Positions 1 through 8,981 of a stretch of 36,128 nucleotides of DNA are shown piece after piece; the stretch's first letter is position 1; every line of letters begins with the position of its first letter. The translations under genes and the position numbers were made by a program. The stretch comes from Actinomycetota bacterium. GTDB taxonomy: Bacteria > Actinomycetota > Humimicrobiia > Humimicrobiales > Humimicrobiaceae. Where the stretch lies: contig JAMCVO010000239.1 of the NCBI GenBank assembly GCA_023475715.1, positions 1 through 36,128 on the forward strand, in the 5' to 3' direction. The notes under the pieces were generated by a model. It saw nothing but the letters and a program-made list of their open reading frames with translations. It ran no database searches and was not told the origin of the DNA.

Positions 1-624
1 GCAAAGCTGAAATTTTCCACACAAACACTTTTAAGGGAATTTGCAGTAAATTATGGCAGTACCATAATATATGTTACCCATGACTACCGTGAGGCTTTAG
101 CTTTGTCAGATAATATGATGGTACTGAGAAAAGGCAAGTTTGATCAAATTGGAACACCGGAAGAAATATATTACAGTCCGAAGGTTGATTTTGTAGGCAG
201 ACTTGTTGGCGAGCCTCCAATGAATATGATAGACGGTGAGCTGATTGAACAGAATGGAAAAATATTCTTTAAGAGCGGAAATTTATTCATGCTGCCGCTT
301 GATAAAAAACTGGCAGAATCAGCCCAAAAAAATTCGTTTAAAGCAGATGGAAAAACAAATACAAGGCTTGGCATCAGATGTGAGGATGTCAAGCTGAGTA
401 TTGAAAAAGCATCTGAAAATTCTTTTCAATTACCGGTTTACGTGGTTGTGCATGAAGCTGAAAGTTCTGTAATCACTTTCGAGCTGGAAAATACATTCAT
501 GCATGCAAGAACATCGGAAAGCGAGGCATTCAGAAACTTGAAAGGTTCAGATATGGTCTGGCTTGATTTCAATTCTGAAAAAATAATTTTCTATGTAAAA
601 ACTATGGAAATATCCAAATCATAG
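1..624 (+). CDS. ABC transporter ATP-binding protein, MalK/UgpC type, 5'-truncated by window edge
   Basis: Frame 1 is open from the first base, so the gene begins outside the window; only the end of the nucleotide-binding domain and the C-terminal domain are visible. The visible part opens shortly before the switch region, with the H-loop in IIYVTHDYREALALSD, followed by GTPEEIYYSPKVDFVGRLVG and PPMNMI, which are typical of the MalK/UgpC/MsmX family of importer ATPases. The remaining ~130 residues are the OB-fold-like regulatory domain, with a recognisable LGIRCEDVKLS segment. It is followed after 11 bp by a second, different ATPase of the same family, an arrangement like the GlpS/GlpT pair of glycerol importers, so the two may form a heterodimer. 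The permeases and binding protein would lie upstream or elsewhere. An apparent TTG start at 103 is internal to the domain and is not the real start. Confidence 0.9.
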   Translation, partial: AKLKFSTQTLLREFAVNYGSTIIYVTHDYREALALSDNMMVLRKGKFDQIGTPEEIYYSPKVDFVGRLVGEPPMNMIDGELIEQNGKIFFKSGNLFMLPLDKKLAESAQKNSFKADGKTNTRLGIRCEDVKLSIEKASENSFQLPVYVVVHEAESSVITFELENTFMHARTSESEAFRNLKGSDMVWLDFNSEKIIFYVKTMEISKS

Positions 625-635
625 GTGAGGTGAAA

Positions 636-1739
636 ATGAGTAGAGTTGACTGTAATAATATATGGAAAATTTACACCGGAAATGTAATCGGTGTTAAGGA
701 CCTTACTTTTACCTGCAACAATGAAGAATTTCTGGCAATACTCGGTCCTTCAGGCGGCGGTAAGAGTTCCACTCTGAGAATGCTGGCAGGGCTTGAGGAA
801 ATCAGTAAGGGTGAGGTAATGTTTGACGGCAATTTGGTAAATCAGATGGGGCCAGCTGAGCGAAATATTGCATTGGCTTTTGAGTCTTATGCTCTTTATT
901 ACAGGATGAATGTTTATGAAAATATTGCATTTCCGCTGCGGGCAAGAGGAATGAAGAATGCCGATGTTGATAAAAATGTAAAAGATATGGCAGATGCTCT
1001 TAACCTGACAGCAATACTGAAGAAAAAACCTGCAGAACTCGCAGGCGGCCATCAACAGAGGGTTTCTCTTGCAAGAGCCTTGATAAGAAAGCCTAATTTG
1101 ACACTTCTTGATGAGCCCTTGTCCCATATGGATCAACGAATCAGGGCAGAAATCAGGGCTCAGATAAGAAGAATTCATGAGGAATTCGGAAATACTACAA
1201 TTTACGTAACACATGATCAAGCTGAAGCAATTTCGCTTTGTGACAGGATATTAATACTTTATAACGCTGAGAAGCAGCAGATAGGTACTGTTGATGAAAT
1301 ATATAACAAACCTGTAAACAAATTTGTTGCTTTTTTCGTTGGACAGCCAGGCATGAATTTTATAAAGGGCATAATTGAAGCACAGAACAAGATATATATT
1401 AATTCCGGCGACGGTAAAAAAGTTGTTAATTTTAATGGAGAAGTTGATTCAAAATATATGGGGACAGAAGTTCTAATTGGGGTAAGACCGCAGCAGATAA
1501 AGGTAACAGTTGATAAGGGAACTGCATCAGTGATTGCAGGAGAGGTTAAAATCGTGGAATTTCAGGGTGACAATAATGTGCTGACCGCTGAAATTGGTGA
1601 CAGTAACAAAACAAACATACAGATTGTTATTCCTGCTGGCGGAATAAAATTTAAGCGTGGAGACAGGTGTTGGCTTGAATTTGATCCAAATTTTGTCCAT
1701 CTTTTTGATAATGATGAAAAATCAATTATTAAAAGATAA
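636..1739 (+). CDS. ABC transporter ATP-binding protein, MalK/UgpC type with altered nucleotide-site motifs
   Basis: A 367-residue importer ATPase with an N-terminal ATPase domain and a C-terminal regulatory domain (about residues 240-367). ATG 636 is preferred because AGGTGAGG (623-630) sits 5 nt upstream; the GTG at 630 would lie inside that ribosome site. Walker A is GPSGGGKSS (37-45), Walker B ends LLDE (D159, E160) and the H-loop is H193. Two motifs are unusual: the Q-loop glutamine is a glutamate (AFESYAL, E83), and the signature LSGGQ reads LAGGH (135-139). In heterodimeric ABC proteins one partner often carries a degenerate site, which fits the different ATPase encoded just upstream; that pairing is inference. 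The substrate cannot be read from the ATPase. The following oxidoreductase genes suggest a sugar, polyol or related organic compound. Confidence 0.93.
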   Translation: MSRVDCNNIWKIYTGNVIGVKDLTFTCNNEEFLAILGPSGGGKSSTLRMLAGLEEISKGEVMFDGNLVNQMGPAERNIALAFESYALYYRMNVYENIAFPLRARGMKNADVDKNVKDMADALNLTAILKKKPAELAGGHQQRVSLARALIRKPNLTLLDEPLSHMDQRIRAEIRAQIRRIHEEFGNTTIYVTHDQAEAISLCDRILILYNAEKQQIGTVDEIYNKPVNKFVAFFVGQPGMNFIKGIIEAQNKIYINSGDGKKVVNFNGEVDSKYMGTEVLIGVRPQQIKVTVDKGTASVIAGEVKIVEFQGDNNVLTAEIGDSNKTNIQIVIPAGGIKFKRGDRCWLEFDPNFVHLFDNDEKSIIKR

Positions 1740-1872
1740 TAATGCAGCACTAAAGAAATTACCATGTTTTTTATATTTTTAGGAATGATTGAACTCATCA
1801 AAAAGTGAATTCGGAAACAATGTTAATTTCATATTTCTTATTTGTAAAATAAATCAAAAAATATAGGGGAGA

Positions 1873-2661
1873 TTGGTTATAAGGAAAGAAGCAAAAAATA
1901 TTTTATCCTTATTTAAACTTGATGGTGAAAAAGCAATAGTAACCGGAGCGGGCCGCGGGTTTGGACGTGAAATTTCATTGGGACTGGCAGAAGCCGGTGC
2001 CGATGTGGCAGTGATAGATCTGCTGATTGATGAAAGTAAGGAGACTGCTGCAATGGTTGAAAAGCTTGGAAGAAAGTCAATAGCGCTCCAAGGAGATGTA
2101 AGCAAAGAAGCAGATGTCCGGAGAATGGTAAAAGAAGTTGTGCTCGAGTTTGGCAGGATAGATATACTTGTTTGCAATGCAGGTATTGTGAGCTGGGTGG
2201 CTGCTGAAGAAATGGAATTTTCGACATGGAAGAAACTCATGGACGTGAATTTAAATGGGGTCTTTTTATGCTGTAAATGGGCCGGCAAGGAAATGATAAA
2301 GCAGAAAAAAGGGAGCATTATAAATATTTCTTCCATGTCTGCTTATATCGTCAATGTCCCGCAGAAACAATGCCATTACAATACCTCAAAAGCCGCTGTT
2401 GTCCATCTGACAAAGTCACTTGCGGTTGAATGGGCCCCATACAATGTCAGAGTAAATGTATTATGTCCCGGGTATATAATGACACCTCTGCTTAAAGAAG
2501 CTGACCCTGAAATGCTTAAAAAATGGATTGATACAAGTGTTCAAAAAAGAATTCCGGACCCCTCAGAATTAAAGGGCATTATTGTATTCCTGGCATCCAG
2601 GGCATCTGCCTATTTTACAGGAAGTTCTATAATTGCTGATGGAGGGTATTCTTTATGGTAA
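1873..2661 (+). CDS. short-chain dehydrogenase/reductase (SDR), classical family
   Basis: A 262-residue classical SDR that should oxidise or reduce a carbonyl/alcohol with NAD(P). It shows the cofactor motif TGAGRGFG (about 24-31), NAG at 102-104, and the catalytic set S154, Y169 and K173 in YNTSK. The spacing between Ser and Tyr (15 residues) resembles gluconate 5-dehydrogenase-like members. The C-terminus DGGYSLW is typical. The start is uncertain: TTG 1873 is the first possible start after an in-frame stop at 1864-1866, and a purine-rich AGGGGA at 1865-1870 lies only 2 nt before it. It lies 133 bp after the ABC ATPase pair and 43 bp before the isomerase-like gene, consistent with the first catabolic step on an imported compound. 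The substrate is not known. Confidence 0.9.
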   Translation: MVIRKEAKNILSLFKLDGEKAIVTGAGRGFGREISLGLAEAGADVAVIDLLIDESKETAAMVEKLGRKSIALQGDVSKEADVRRMVKEVVLEFGRIDILVCNAGIVSWVAAEEMEFSTWKKLMDVNLNGVFLCCKWAGKEMIKQKKGSIINISSMSAYIVNVPQKQCHYNTSKAAVVHLTKSLAVEWAPYNVRVNVLCPGYIMTPLLKEADPEMLKKWIDTSVQKRIPDPSELKGIIVFLASRASAYFTGSSIIADGGYSLW

Positions 2662-2704
2662 TAAGAAAAATTATTAATTTGTAATTTATATTAAAGGAGG
2701 AATT

Positions 2705-4051
2705 GTGAGTGCAAATTTTCCAAAACTAAAATTCGGTTTTGTTAATTTGACGCTTGATTTTCTCGAAGAAGAAGATCTGAGGGCTGCAACAGGTTTTGCC
2801 GCAAATGCTAAGGATTTTCTTAAAAAGGAAATGTCCGTGGATCTGGTTGAATCTGCACCATCAGTAAATTCCAGATCTATGTCAAATACTGCATGGAAAC
2901 TTTTCAAGGCTGAAAATGTGGATGCTGTTATTATCTATAATGGTACTTTCAGCACAGGTGAAGTTACTGCTGAGATGGTCAGAAACCTTGAAGTACCTTA
3001 CCTTATCTGGGGAATAGAGGAATTTGCAATAAAGAAGCATAACTTTACCGGATCCATGGTAGGTGTATTGCCCCAGGGAAGTATTTTCGCAAATTTTGAC
3101 CGGAAATTCAGTTTTGTATATGGCAGTGATGTAAAAAGAACTTCCGTAAAAGAAAAAGTCAGGGTATTTGTGAGTGCTGTCAGAGCTATTTCATATTTGA
3201 AACAAGCCACAGTCGGCGTAATCGGAATGCGTCCTGATGGTTTTGAGATTTCGGATTTTGATGAACTCTCAATTAAGAAAAAATTCGGCTCCACAATAAC
3301 CAAGATATCCATGTCCTCTTTCATCAATATAATAAAGGGAATATCCGAAAAAGAAATTGATACAGATATGCAGACCCAGCAGAAGATATTCAATATAAGT
3401 AAGGATAATCTTGAAGAATCGCGAGGATTGTCAAAAGTATACCTGGCACTTAAGAAAGTAATCCGGGAAAGAAATCTTCAATCTTATGCCCCAGACTGTT
3501 GGCCCGAGCTGAGGGACCAAGATAAGACGCCGATTTGTCCGGCAAACGGCAGGATAAATACTGAAGGGATCATGGCTTCATGTGAATGTGATGTAAACGG
3601 ATCTCTGACACTTATGATGGAATATTCAATAGCCCGGACGACCCCATGGCTTGCAGATCTTGTAAATTATATTGAGATCAAAGATGCGATACTTTTTTGG
3701 CATTGCGGTAACGCACCTTATAATCTATCGGATAAAAAACCTGAGATTGAAAGAGCTTTTGGCGGGCTTTCGCAGACTGCCTCTTTACGGAGCGGAGTGG
3801 CTACAGTTGCCAGGATAAATTCCATCCGGGGAAAATATACAATTCATGCCGGAGTTGGTAAAGTCATAGATAACAATGAATATATAAAGGGGAGCAATCT
3901 TACCATAAAAATGAATAATGGAAATATGAATTTCATAGAGTCACTCCTAAATAATGGCATACCTCATCACAACGGGATTGTCTATGGTGACTTAACGGCT
4001 GAAATCTTAGAATTTGGCAAACTTATGGATATACCGGTAATAATTACCTAA
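2705..4051 (+). CDS. L-fucose/L-arabinose isomerase-like protein
   Basis: A 448-residue protein resembling the fucose/arabinose isomerase fold, a metal-dependent family that interconverts aldoses and ketoses. Supporting segments are the N-terminal Rossmann-like part with VDAVIIYNGTFSTGE, the central CPANGRINTEGIMASCECD region, and WHCGNAPYNL followed by a C-terminal beta-rich domain. GTG 2705 is chosen because AGGAGG (2695-2700) lies 4 nt upstream. Many members of this broad family are of unknown activity and lack proven sugar isomerase function; I could not assign all metal ligands with confidence, so the exact reaction is open. It sits between an SDR and an aldehyde dehydrogenase in what looks like one catabolic operon, which supports a carbohydrate substrate. 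Confidence 0.8.
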   Translation: MSANFPKLKFGFVNLTLDFLEEEDLRAATGFAANAKDFLKKEMSVDLVESAPSVNSRSMSNTAWKLFKAENVDAVIIYNGTFSTGEVTAEMVRNLEVPYLIWGIEEFAIKKHNFTGSMVGVLPQGSIFANFDRKFSFVYGSDVKRTSVKEKVRVFVSAVRAISYLKQATVGVIGMRPDGFEISDFDELSIKKKFGSTITKISMSSFINIIKGISEKEIDTDMQTQQKIFNISKDNLEESRGLSKVYLALKKVIRERNLQSYAPDCWPELRDQDKTPICPANGRINTEGIMASCECDVNGSLTLMMEYSIARTTPWLADLVNYIEIKDAILFWHCGNAPYNLSDKKPEIERAFGGLSQTASLRSGVATVARINSIRGKYTIHAGVGKVIDNNEYIKGSNLTIKMNNGNMNFIESLLNNGIPHHNGIVYGDLTAEILEFGKLMDIPVIIT

Positions 4052-4092
4052 AATTTTAAAAGTCTTTATTTCTTATTATAAGAGGAGGCAAT

Positions 4093-5571
4093 ATGAAAAA
4101 AATAAAACTATTCATTAATAATCAATGGATTGAACCGGAAGGCGGTAAATATTTCATTTCCTATTGTCCTGCAACCGGTGAACCTCTTGCAGAACTTGCA
4201 CTTGCTTCTGTCGGCGATGTCGATAAAGCTGTACAGGCAGCAAAGAAAGCTTTTCCTGAATGGTCAAAGATGGATGGCGATAAAAGAGCTGATCTGATGA
4301 TGAAAGCTATGGAAATTTTCAAAATAAGAAAGCAGGAGTTTGCAGAGTGGGAAGCAAAAGATGTAGGGAAACCTCTTAATGAGACTGTCAATGTAGATCT
4401 GCCCTATACTTTCAGAGCAATGGAATATTTTTCAAACCTGGGGAGGCAGATAAGAGGTAATGTCATCCCGCTACCGGGAAAGACTGCTTTTTGTTATGAG
4501 ACCTATGAGCCTTTTGGTGTAGTTGGTTCAGTTATTCCATGGAATTTTCCTCTTCACATTGCTACAAGGACAATATGTCCTGCACTTTCAGCCGGTAACA
4601 CGGTTGTCCTGAAAGCTTCTTCACTTGCTCCAATCACTTGTTCGATGATGGGGGAGATCTTCCTGGAAGCAGGATTTCCTGCTGGTGCGTTAAATATTGT
4701 GTCAGGCTCAGGAAATATAACAGGTGAAGCAATATTAAGAAATGAAGATGTAAACATGGTTTCATTTACCGGTTCAACTGAGGTAGGAAGAAGGTGTCTT
4801 AAAGCATCTTCAGAGACAAATCTTAAAAAAGTCTTGCTTGAGCTTGGCGGAAAAGGACCATTTATTGCAGCCAAAGACTGTCTTGTGGATGATGCAGTAA
4901 ACTCTCTTATTATAGGATTTGTGTTTATGCAGGGAGAAGTTTGCTGTGCATCAACAAGAGCATATATACATAAAGATATATATGATGAATTTGTAACCAA
5001 ACTTGTCAGAAGATGCAATACCGTCAGAATGGGAGATATTATGGATATGTCTACCCAGATGGGTGCTCTTATAGATGAAAATCAGTTCAAACAGATAGGA
5101 GGATATGTTCAGAGAGCTATTAAAGATGGAGCCCAACTTCTCTGCGGCGGATTCAGGGAAACGAAACCACCCATGGATAAAGGATATTTCTACAGGCCAA
5201 CTGTTCTTGAAGTAACAAACAACAGGCTGGCATGTGTCCAAGAAGAGATTTTCGGTCCGGTTGTTGTAGTCAAAAAATTTGAAGATATTGATGAAGCATT
5301 CACTCTTGCAAATGATACGATATATGGACTCGGTGCAACTATCTGGAGTGAAAATTACAGGACATTAATAAGAGGTGCTGAAACTTTGAACGCAGGTATT
5401 GTATGGATGAACACAAATGTAATGTCAAAAATAGAGGCTTCTTATGGCGGAAACAAGCAAAGCGGACTTGGAAGAGAAGGCGGAGTGGTAGGACTGATGG
5501 AATACCTCAAATGCAAGAACAATGTAATTTATATGGGTCCTAAGGATAACTATTACGGCTTTACAGAATAA
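4093..5571 (+). CDS. NAD(P)-dependent aldehyde dehydrogenase (non-acylating)
   Basis: A 492-residue enzyme of the ALDH superfamily that oxidises an aldehyde to its acid. The oxyanion Asn is N151 in VIPWNFPLHIA, the general base E250 in LELGGKGPF, and the catalytic cysteine C284 in GEVCCAS; FTGSTEVG (225-232) is the cofactor-binding loop. The usual GQ before the cysteine is GE here, and the common KPSE segment reads KASS, both modest departures from the betaine/lactaldehyde dehydrogenase subgroup it resembles most. ATG 4093 is preceded by AGAGGAGG. It belongs to the + strand block that contains an aldolase-type lyase and a hydroxyacid dehydrogenase, so lactaldehyde, glycolaldehyde or a sugar semialdehyde are reasonable substrates; none can be proved here. 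Confidence 0.93.
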   Translation: MKKIKLFINNQWIEPEGGKYFISYCPATGEPLAELALASVGDVDKAVQAAKKAFPEWSKMDGDKRADLMMKAMEIFKIRKQEFAEWEAKDVGKPLNETVNVDLPYTFRAMEYFSNLGRQIRGNVIPLPGKTAFCYETYEPFGVVGSVIPWNFPLHIATRTICPALSAGNTVVLKASSLAPITCSMMGEIFLEAGFPAGALNIVSGSGNITGEAILRNEDVNMVSFTGSTEVGRRCLKASSETNLKKVLLELGGKGPFIAAKDCLVDDAVNSLIIGFVFMQGEVCCASTRAYIHKDIYDEFVTKLVRRCNTVRMGDIMDMSTQMGALIDENQFKQIGGYVQRAIKDGAQLLCGGFRETKPPMDKGYFYRPTVLEVTNNRLACVQEEIFGPVVVVKKFEDIDEAFTLANDTIYGLGATIWSENYRTLIRGAETLNAGIVWMNTNVMSKIEASYGGNKQSGLGREGGVVGLMEYLKCKNNVIYMGPKDNYYGFTE

Positions 5572-5684
5572 TTTTGAATTGTCTTTTGTTTATCTGAAGT
5601 AAAAATAAAAAATATATTTTCGCGAATGATACAGGGATGCCCTTGTAAATTTAAATAAAAAATTAATTGCAGGAAGGATAGATA

Positions 5685-6575
5685 ATGTTTAAGGAAAAGT
5701 TAAGCGGTGTTTTTGTTCCGGCAATAACACCTTTTGCAGATGATGAGATTCTCTATGACAAGCTTACAGATAATATAAAAAAGTTTAACAGAACCAAAAT
5801 CAGAGGATACCTTGTGCTGGGTTCAAATGGTGAAAACAAAAGCCTGACAACGGATGAAAAATTAAAAGTGTTTGAAATATTTGTCAAAAATAAAGGTGAA
5901 AAAGTAATAATGGCTGGTACAGGATGCGAATCCACAAAGGAAACTATAAGCTTAAGCAAGGAAGCTATAAAGCTTGGCGTAGATTTTATCAGTGTTCTGA
6001 CACCGAGCTATTTTGCCAAGCAAATCAAGGATGAAATATTGATTGACTACTATACAGAGATTGCTGATAACGTAAATGTTCCCATATTGATCTATAATGC
6101 ACCTGGGTTTGCAGGAGGCGTAAAAATTTCTTCAAAAGCTGTTGGCAAGCTTGCAATACATAAAAATATAATTGGAATGAAAGACAGCTCCACAGATGGA
6201 ATAATGGGATTTCTTGCTGCCGTACGTGAAATTGCAGATTTTCATGTGATTGCAGGATCTGCTAATTTCTTCCTCACGGGCCTTATTTGCGGGGCTGTTG
6301 GTGGGATATTATCTCTGGCAAATGCTTTTCCTGAAATCTGTTGTGAGCTCTATGACAAGTTTTCAAATGGTAAAATCGAAGAAGCCGTAAACTTACATTT
6401 CAAGGTATTTAAACTGAATACAAAAGTTTCCGGGAGTGGAGGTGTAAGTGCAGTAAAAGCAGCTGCAACGATTGCAGGCTATTTTGGCGGTGAGCCAAGA
6501 AAACCACTAAAGCCACTGTCTAAAGACCAGGCTGAGGAGTTAAGAAAATACCTTAAGGGAGAAGACCTGATTTAA
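5685..6575 (+). CDS. dihydrodipicolinate synthase/N-acetylneuraminate lyase family protein
   Basis: A 296-residue class I aldolase-type enzyme of the DapA/NanA superfamily, expected to form a Schiff base with pyruvate or another 2-oxoacid. The Schiff-base lysine is K166 in IIGMKDSS, the partner tyrosine Y137 is in YNAPG, and the GTTGE loop reads GSNGEN (46-51). Length is normal for the family. The start is ATG 5685 with AGGAAGGA just upstream. Its neighbours are catabolic oxidoreductases, not lysine biosynthesis genes, so I favour a 2-keto-3-deoxy-sugar-acid or hydroxy-oxoacid aldolase over DapA. The next gene begins immediately after its stop codon, so the two are almost certainly co-translated. 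The 113 bp before it are AT-rich with one small hairpin near 5630-5646 and no clear promoter. Confidence 0.9.
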   Translation: MFKEKLSGVFVPAITPFADDEILYDKLTDNIKKFNRTKIRGYLVLGSNGENKSLTTDEKLKVFEIFVKNKGEKVIMAGTGCESTKETISLSKEAIKLGVDFISVLTPSYFAKQIKDEILIDYYTEIADNVNVPILIYNAPGFAGGVKISSKAVGKLAIHKNIIGMKDSSTDGIMGFLAAVREIADFHVIAGSANFFLTGLICGAVGGILSLANAFPEICCELYDKFSNGKIEEAVNLHFKVFKLNTKVSGSGGVSAVKAAATIAGYFGGEPRKPLKPLSKDQAEELRKYLKGEDLI

Positions 6576-7544
6576 ATGAAAAAAGTCTTGCTTTCCCAGG
6601 AGATACATAAGGATGCCATAAGTTTTCTGAAGGAAAAAGGATTCGAAATTTTTATTTCACCTTCACCTGAAGATGAAGTTGTAAGAAAATATATTGCTGA
6701 CATCAATGCAATAATTGTCCGTACAGCAACGAAATTGAGCCGGGATACTATATTTGCGGCAAAAAAGCTGAAAGTAATTGCACGTACCGGGACAGGTGTG
6801 GACAATATCGATGTTTCTGCAGCTTCAGAGAGGAATATACCTGTATGCAATACACCTGAAGCAAATATAATTAGTGTAGCAGAACATACAATTGCTTTTA
6901 TCCTTGCACTATCCAAATACCTTTTTAAAATGGATGCAGCGATGAGATCGGATAATTTTACTATACGGAACAGTTATCTGCCAATAGATCTTGAATACAA
7001 AAACCTCGGGCTTGTGGGCTTGGGTAAAATCGGCAGAAGAGTTGCAGGAATTTGCAGCAGTTGTTTTGGCATGAAGATAAAATTTTTTGACCCATATCTG
7101 GGCATTTATACTCAAGATAATTTATCTTTTGAAAGGGTAGATACAATATATGAACTTTTCACAACTTCGGATTTTATCAGCATTCATATACCTTTCACGA
7201 AAGAGAACTATCATGTAATTGGAAGCGAGTGTTTAAAAAAGATGAAAACAAGTGCATTTCTTGTAAATACTTCAAGGGGCGGGATTGTTGATGAAACTGC
7301 CCTGGCCAGATCTTTGAATTCTGATATGATTGCGGGTGCAGCACTTGATGTTTTTGAAGATGAACCGCCAAAACGGAGTAATCCATTATTGAAGGCAAAA
7401 AACATTATTTTAACACCTCATTCAGCAGCACTTACAAAGGAAAGCTCAAGAAGAATGGCAATAGATGCAGCACAGGGTGTTGCAGATATACTGGAGGGTA
7501 AAACTCCGAAATGGGTATTTAATCGGAATAAAATAAACTTTTAA
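6576..7544 (+). CDS. D-isomer-specific 2-hydroxyacid dehydrogenase (SerA-like)
   Basis: A 322-residue NAD-dependent 2-hydroxyacid dehydrogenase. The Rossmann motif is GLVGLGKIG (145-153); catalytic residues are R234 in NTSRGGIVDE, E263 in DVFEDEPP and H282 in LTPHSA. It lacks the C-terminal ACT domain of long phosphoglycerate dehydrogenases, so it is a short, catabolic or biosynthetic form. The ATG abuts the stop of the aldolase-type gene with no gap, which ties the two functionally. Possible substrates are D-3-phosphoglycerate, D-lactate, glycerate or a sugar-derived 2-hydroxyacid. Context in this block favours reduction or oxidation of a small hydroxyacid made from the aldolase products, which is inference. 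Confidence 0.92.
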   Translation: MKKVLLSQEIHKDAISFLKEKGFEIFISPSPEDEVVRKYIADINAIIVRTATKLSRDTIFAAKKLKVIARTGTGVDNIDVSAASERNIPVCNTPEANIISVAEHTIAFILALSKYLFKMDAAMRSDNFTIRNSYLPIDLEYKNLGLVGLGKIGRRVAGICSSCFGMKIKFFDPYLGIYTQDNLSFERVDTIYELFTTSDFISIHIPFTKENYHVIGSECLKKMKTSAFLVNTSRGGIVDETALARSLNSDMIAGAALDVFEDEPPKRSNPLLKAKNIILTPHSAALTKESSRRMAIDAAQGVADILEGKTPKWVFNRNKINF

Positions 7545-7609
7545 TTTAACAATTTTTGATATAACAATAATTTACGGATAATAAAATAAATTTTTATGAA
7601 GGAGAAAAA

Positions 7610-8980
7610 ATGGCAGAGTTGGGTCTTGTTGATTCAATGGTTGTCAAAGCAAAATCGGCTCAAGCCGGGTTTGAAAAATTTTCACAAGTGCAGGTTGACT
7701 ATGTGGTAAAAGCAATTGCCAAAGTCGTATATGATAATGCCAAAGAACTTGCCCGTATGGCAGTAGATGAGACCAGGATGGGCAATTACGATGATAAGCT
7801 AAAAAAGAAACTGGGAAAAGCCAGAATTCTATGGCACAGTTTAAAAGGGAAAAAATCAGTAGGAATAATAGATCATGATAAAAATACAGGTATTGTACTT
7901 GTTGCAAAACCAATGGGTGTAATTGGAGCAGTAACTCCATGCACAAATCCTGTAGTTACACCTATGTGCAATGTTATGTTTGCGCTGAAGGGAAGAAACT
8001 CAGTAATAATAGCACCTCATCCAAGAGCCAAAAAATGCGGCAGGTACGTAGTAGGCCTCTTCAATGCGGCAGCAGCTAAATATAATACTCCTGCTAACCT
8101 TATCCAGATAATAGAAGAGCCGACAATTGAGCTAACTAACGAACTGATGAAAAAGGTTGATGTGATTATAGCAACCGGAGGCATGGGCATGGTAAAAGCT
8201 GCATATTCAAGCGGCAAGCCTGCATACGGAGTGGGCGTTGGCAATGTTCAGGTAATCATAGATGATGATGCCGATATTAAAGAGGCAATTCCAAAAATAG
8301 TCACAGGCCGTGCTTTTGATAATGGGATAATATGCTCTGCAGAACAGACTGTAATAGTTCCTGAGGCAAGATATGAACAGGTGCTTAAGGAATTTGAGAA
8401 AAACTTCTGCTACGTTGTAAGAGACGAGGGTCAGAGAAATAGGCTAAGAGATGTCCTATTTATTGATGGTGTTGCAAACAAGGATGTAATAGGGCAGCCT
8501 GCGAGTACAATTGCCAAGCTTGCAGGAGTAGATATACCTGAAAAGACAATAGTGATAGTTGTAACTGCGGCAGCAGTAGGCTCGGCAGATCTTTTATGCA
8601 AGGAAAAAATGTGCCCTGTTCTTTCAATAATAACATATAAAGATTTCAGGCAAGCTGTAGCAATTGCCCAGGCCAACCTTGATTTTGAAGGCAAAGGCCA
8701 CAGTGTAACCATACATTCAAACAATAGAATAAATATCGAGTATGCAGCAGAAAATATAAAAGTGTCAAGATTTTTAATAAATCAGATCTGTGCAACGTCT
8801 AACGGCGGAAGTTTCTTTAACGGACTTGCAGCAACTACAACTCTTGGCTGCGGCTCCTGGGGAAACAACAGCATATCGGAAAACTTGGACTATAAGCACT
8901 TAATTAACATAAGCAGGATAGCTTACTTTAAAAAAGATTCCAAAATGCCGACAGATGATGAGCTTTGGGGTGATAACTAG
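7610..8980 (+). CDS. CoA-acylating aldehyde dehydrogenase (acetaldehyde or succinate-semialdehyde type)
   Basis: A 456-residue enzyme that should convert an aldehyde, NAD and CoA to acyl-CoA. The catalytic cysteine is C242 in DNGIICSAEQ. Strong family segments are TPCTNPVVTPMCN, GRNSVIIAPHPRAKK, ATGGMGMVKAAYSSGKPA and the C-terminal TTTLGCGSWGNNSISENL, shared by AdhE/EutE and the CoA-dependent succinate semialdehyde dehydrogenase of Clostridium kluyveri, which it resembles strikingly by memory. There is no N-terminal microcompartment targeting extension and no shell protein gene nearby. AAGGAGA lies before ATG 7610. It is followed one base later by a SucC-like CoA ligase subunit, so the acyl-CoA is probably cleaved with ATP formation. 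Substrate could be acetaldehyde, lactaldehyde/propionaldehyde or succinate semialdehyde. Confidence 0.92.
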   Translation: MAELGLVDSMVVKAKSAQAGFEKFSQVQVDYVVKAIAKVVYDNAKELARMAVDETRMGNYDDKLKKKLGKARILWHSLKGKKSVGIIDHDKNTGIVLVAKPMGVIGAVTPCTNPVVTPMCNVMFALKGRNSVIIAPHPRAKKCGRYVVGLFNAAAAKYNTPANLIQIIEEPTIELTNELMKKVDVIIATGGMGMVKAAYSSGKPAYGVGVGNVQVIIDDDADIKEAIPKIVTGRAFDNGIICSAEQTVIVPEARYEQVLKEFEKNFCYVVRDEGQRNRLRDVLFIDGVANKDVIGQPASTIAKLAGVDIPEKTIVIVVTAAAVGSADLLCKEKMCPVLSIITYKDFRQAVAIAQANLDFEGKGHSVTIHSNNRINIEYAAENIKVSRFLINQICATSNGGSFFNGLAATTTLGCGSWGNNSISENLDYKHLINISRIAYFKKDSKMPTDDELWGDN

Positions 8981-8981
8981 C

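Noticed and set aside
750..1220. Long antisense open frame inside the second ABC ATPase gene
   Set aside because: It is a shadow of the clear + strand gene and has no recognisable motifs; similar antisense frames across the window were dropped for the same reason.
1741..1872. Promoter TTGAAC at 1789 upstream of the first SDR gene
   Set aside because: No acceptable -10 box lies 15-19 nt downstream.
5630..5646. Small hairpin ACAGGG/CCCTTGT before the DapA-family gene
   Set aside because: Six pairs including a wobble and no T-run; too weak to call a terminator or regulatory site.
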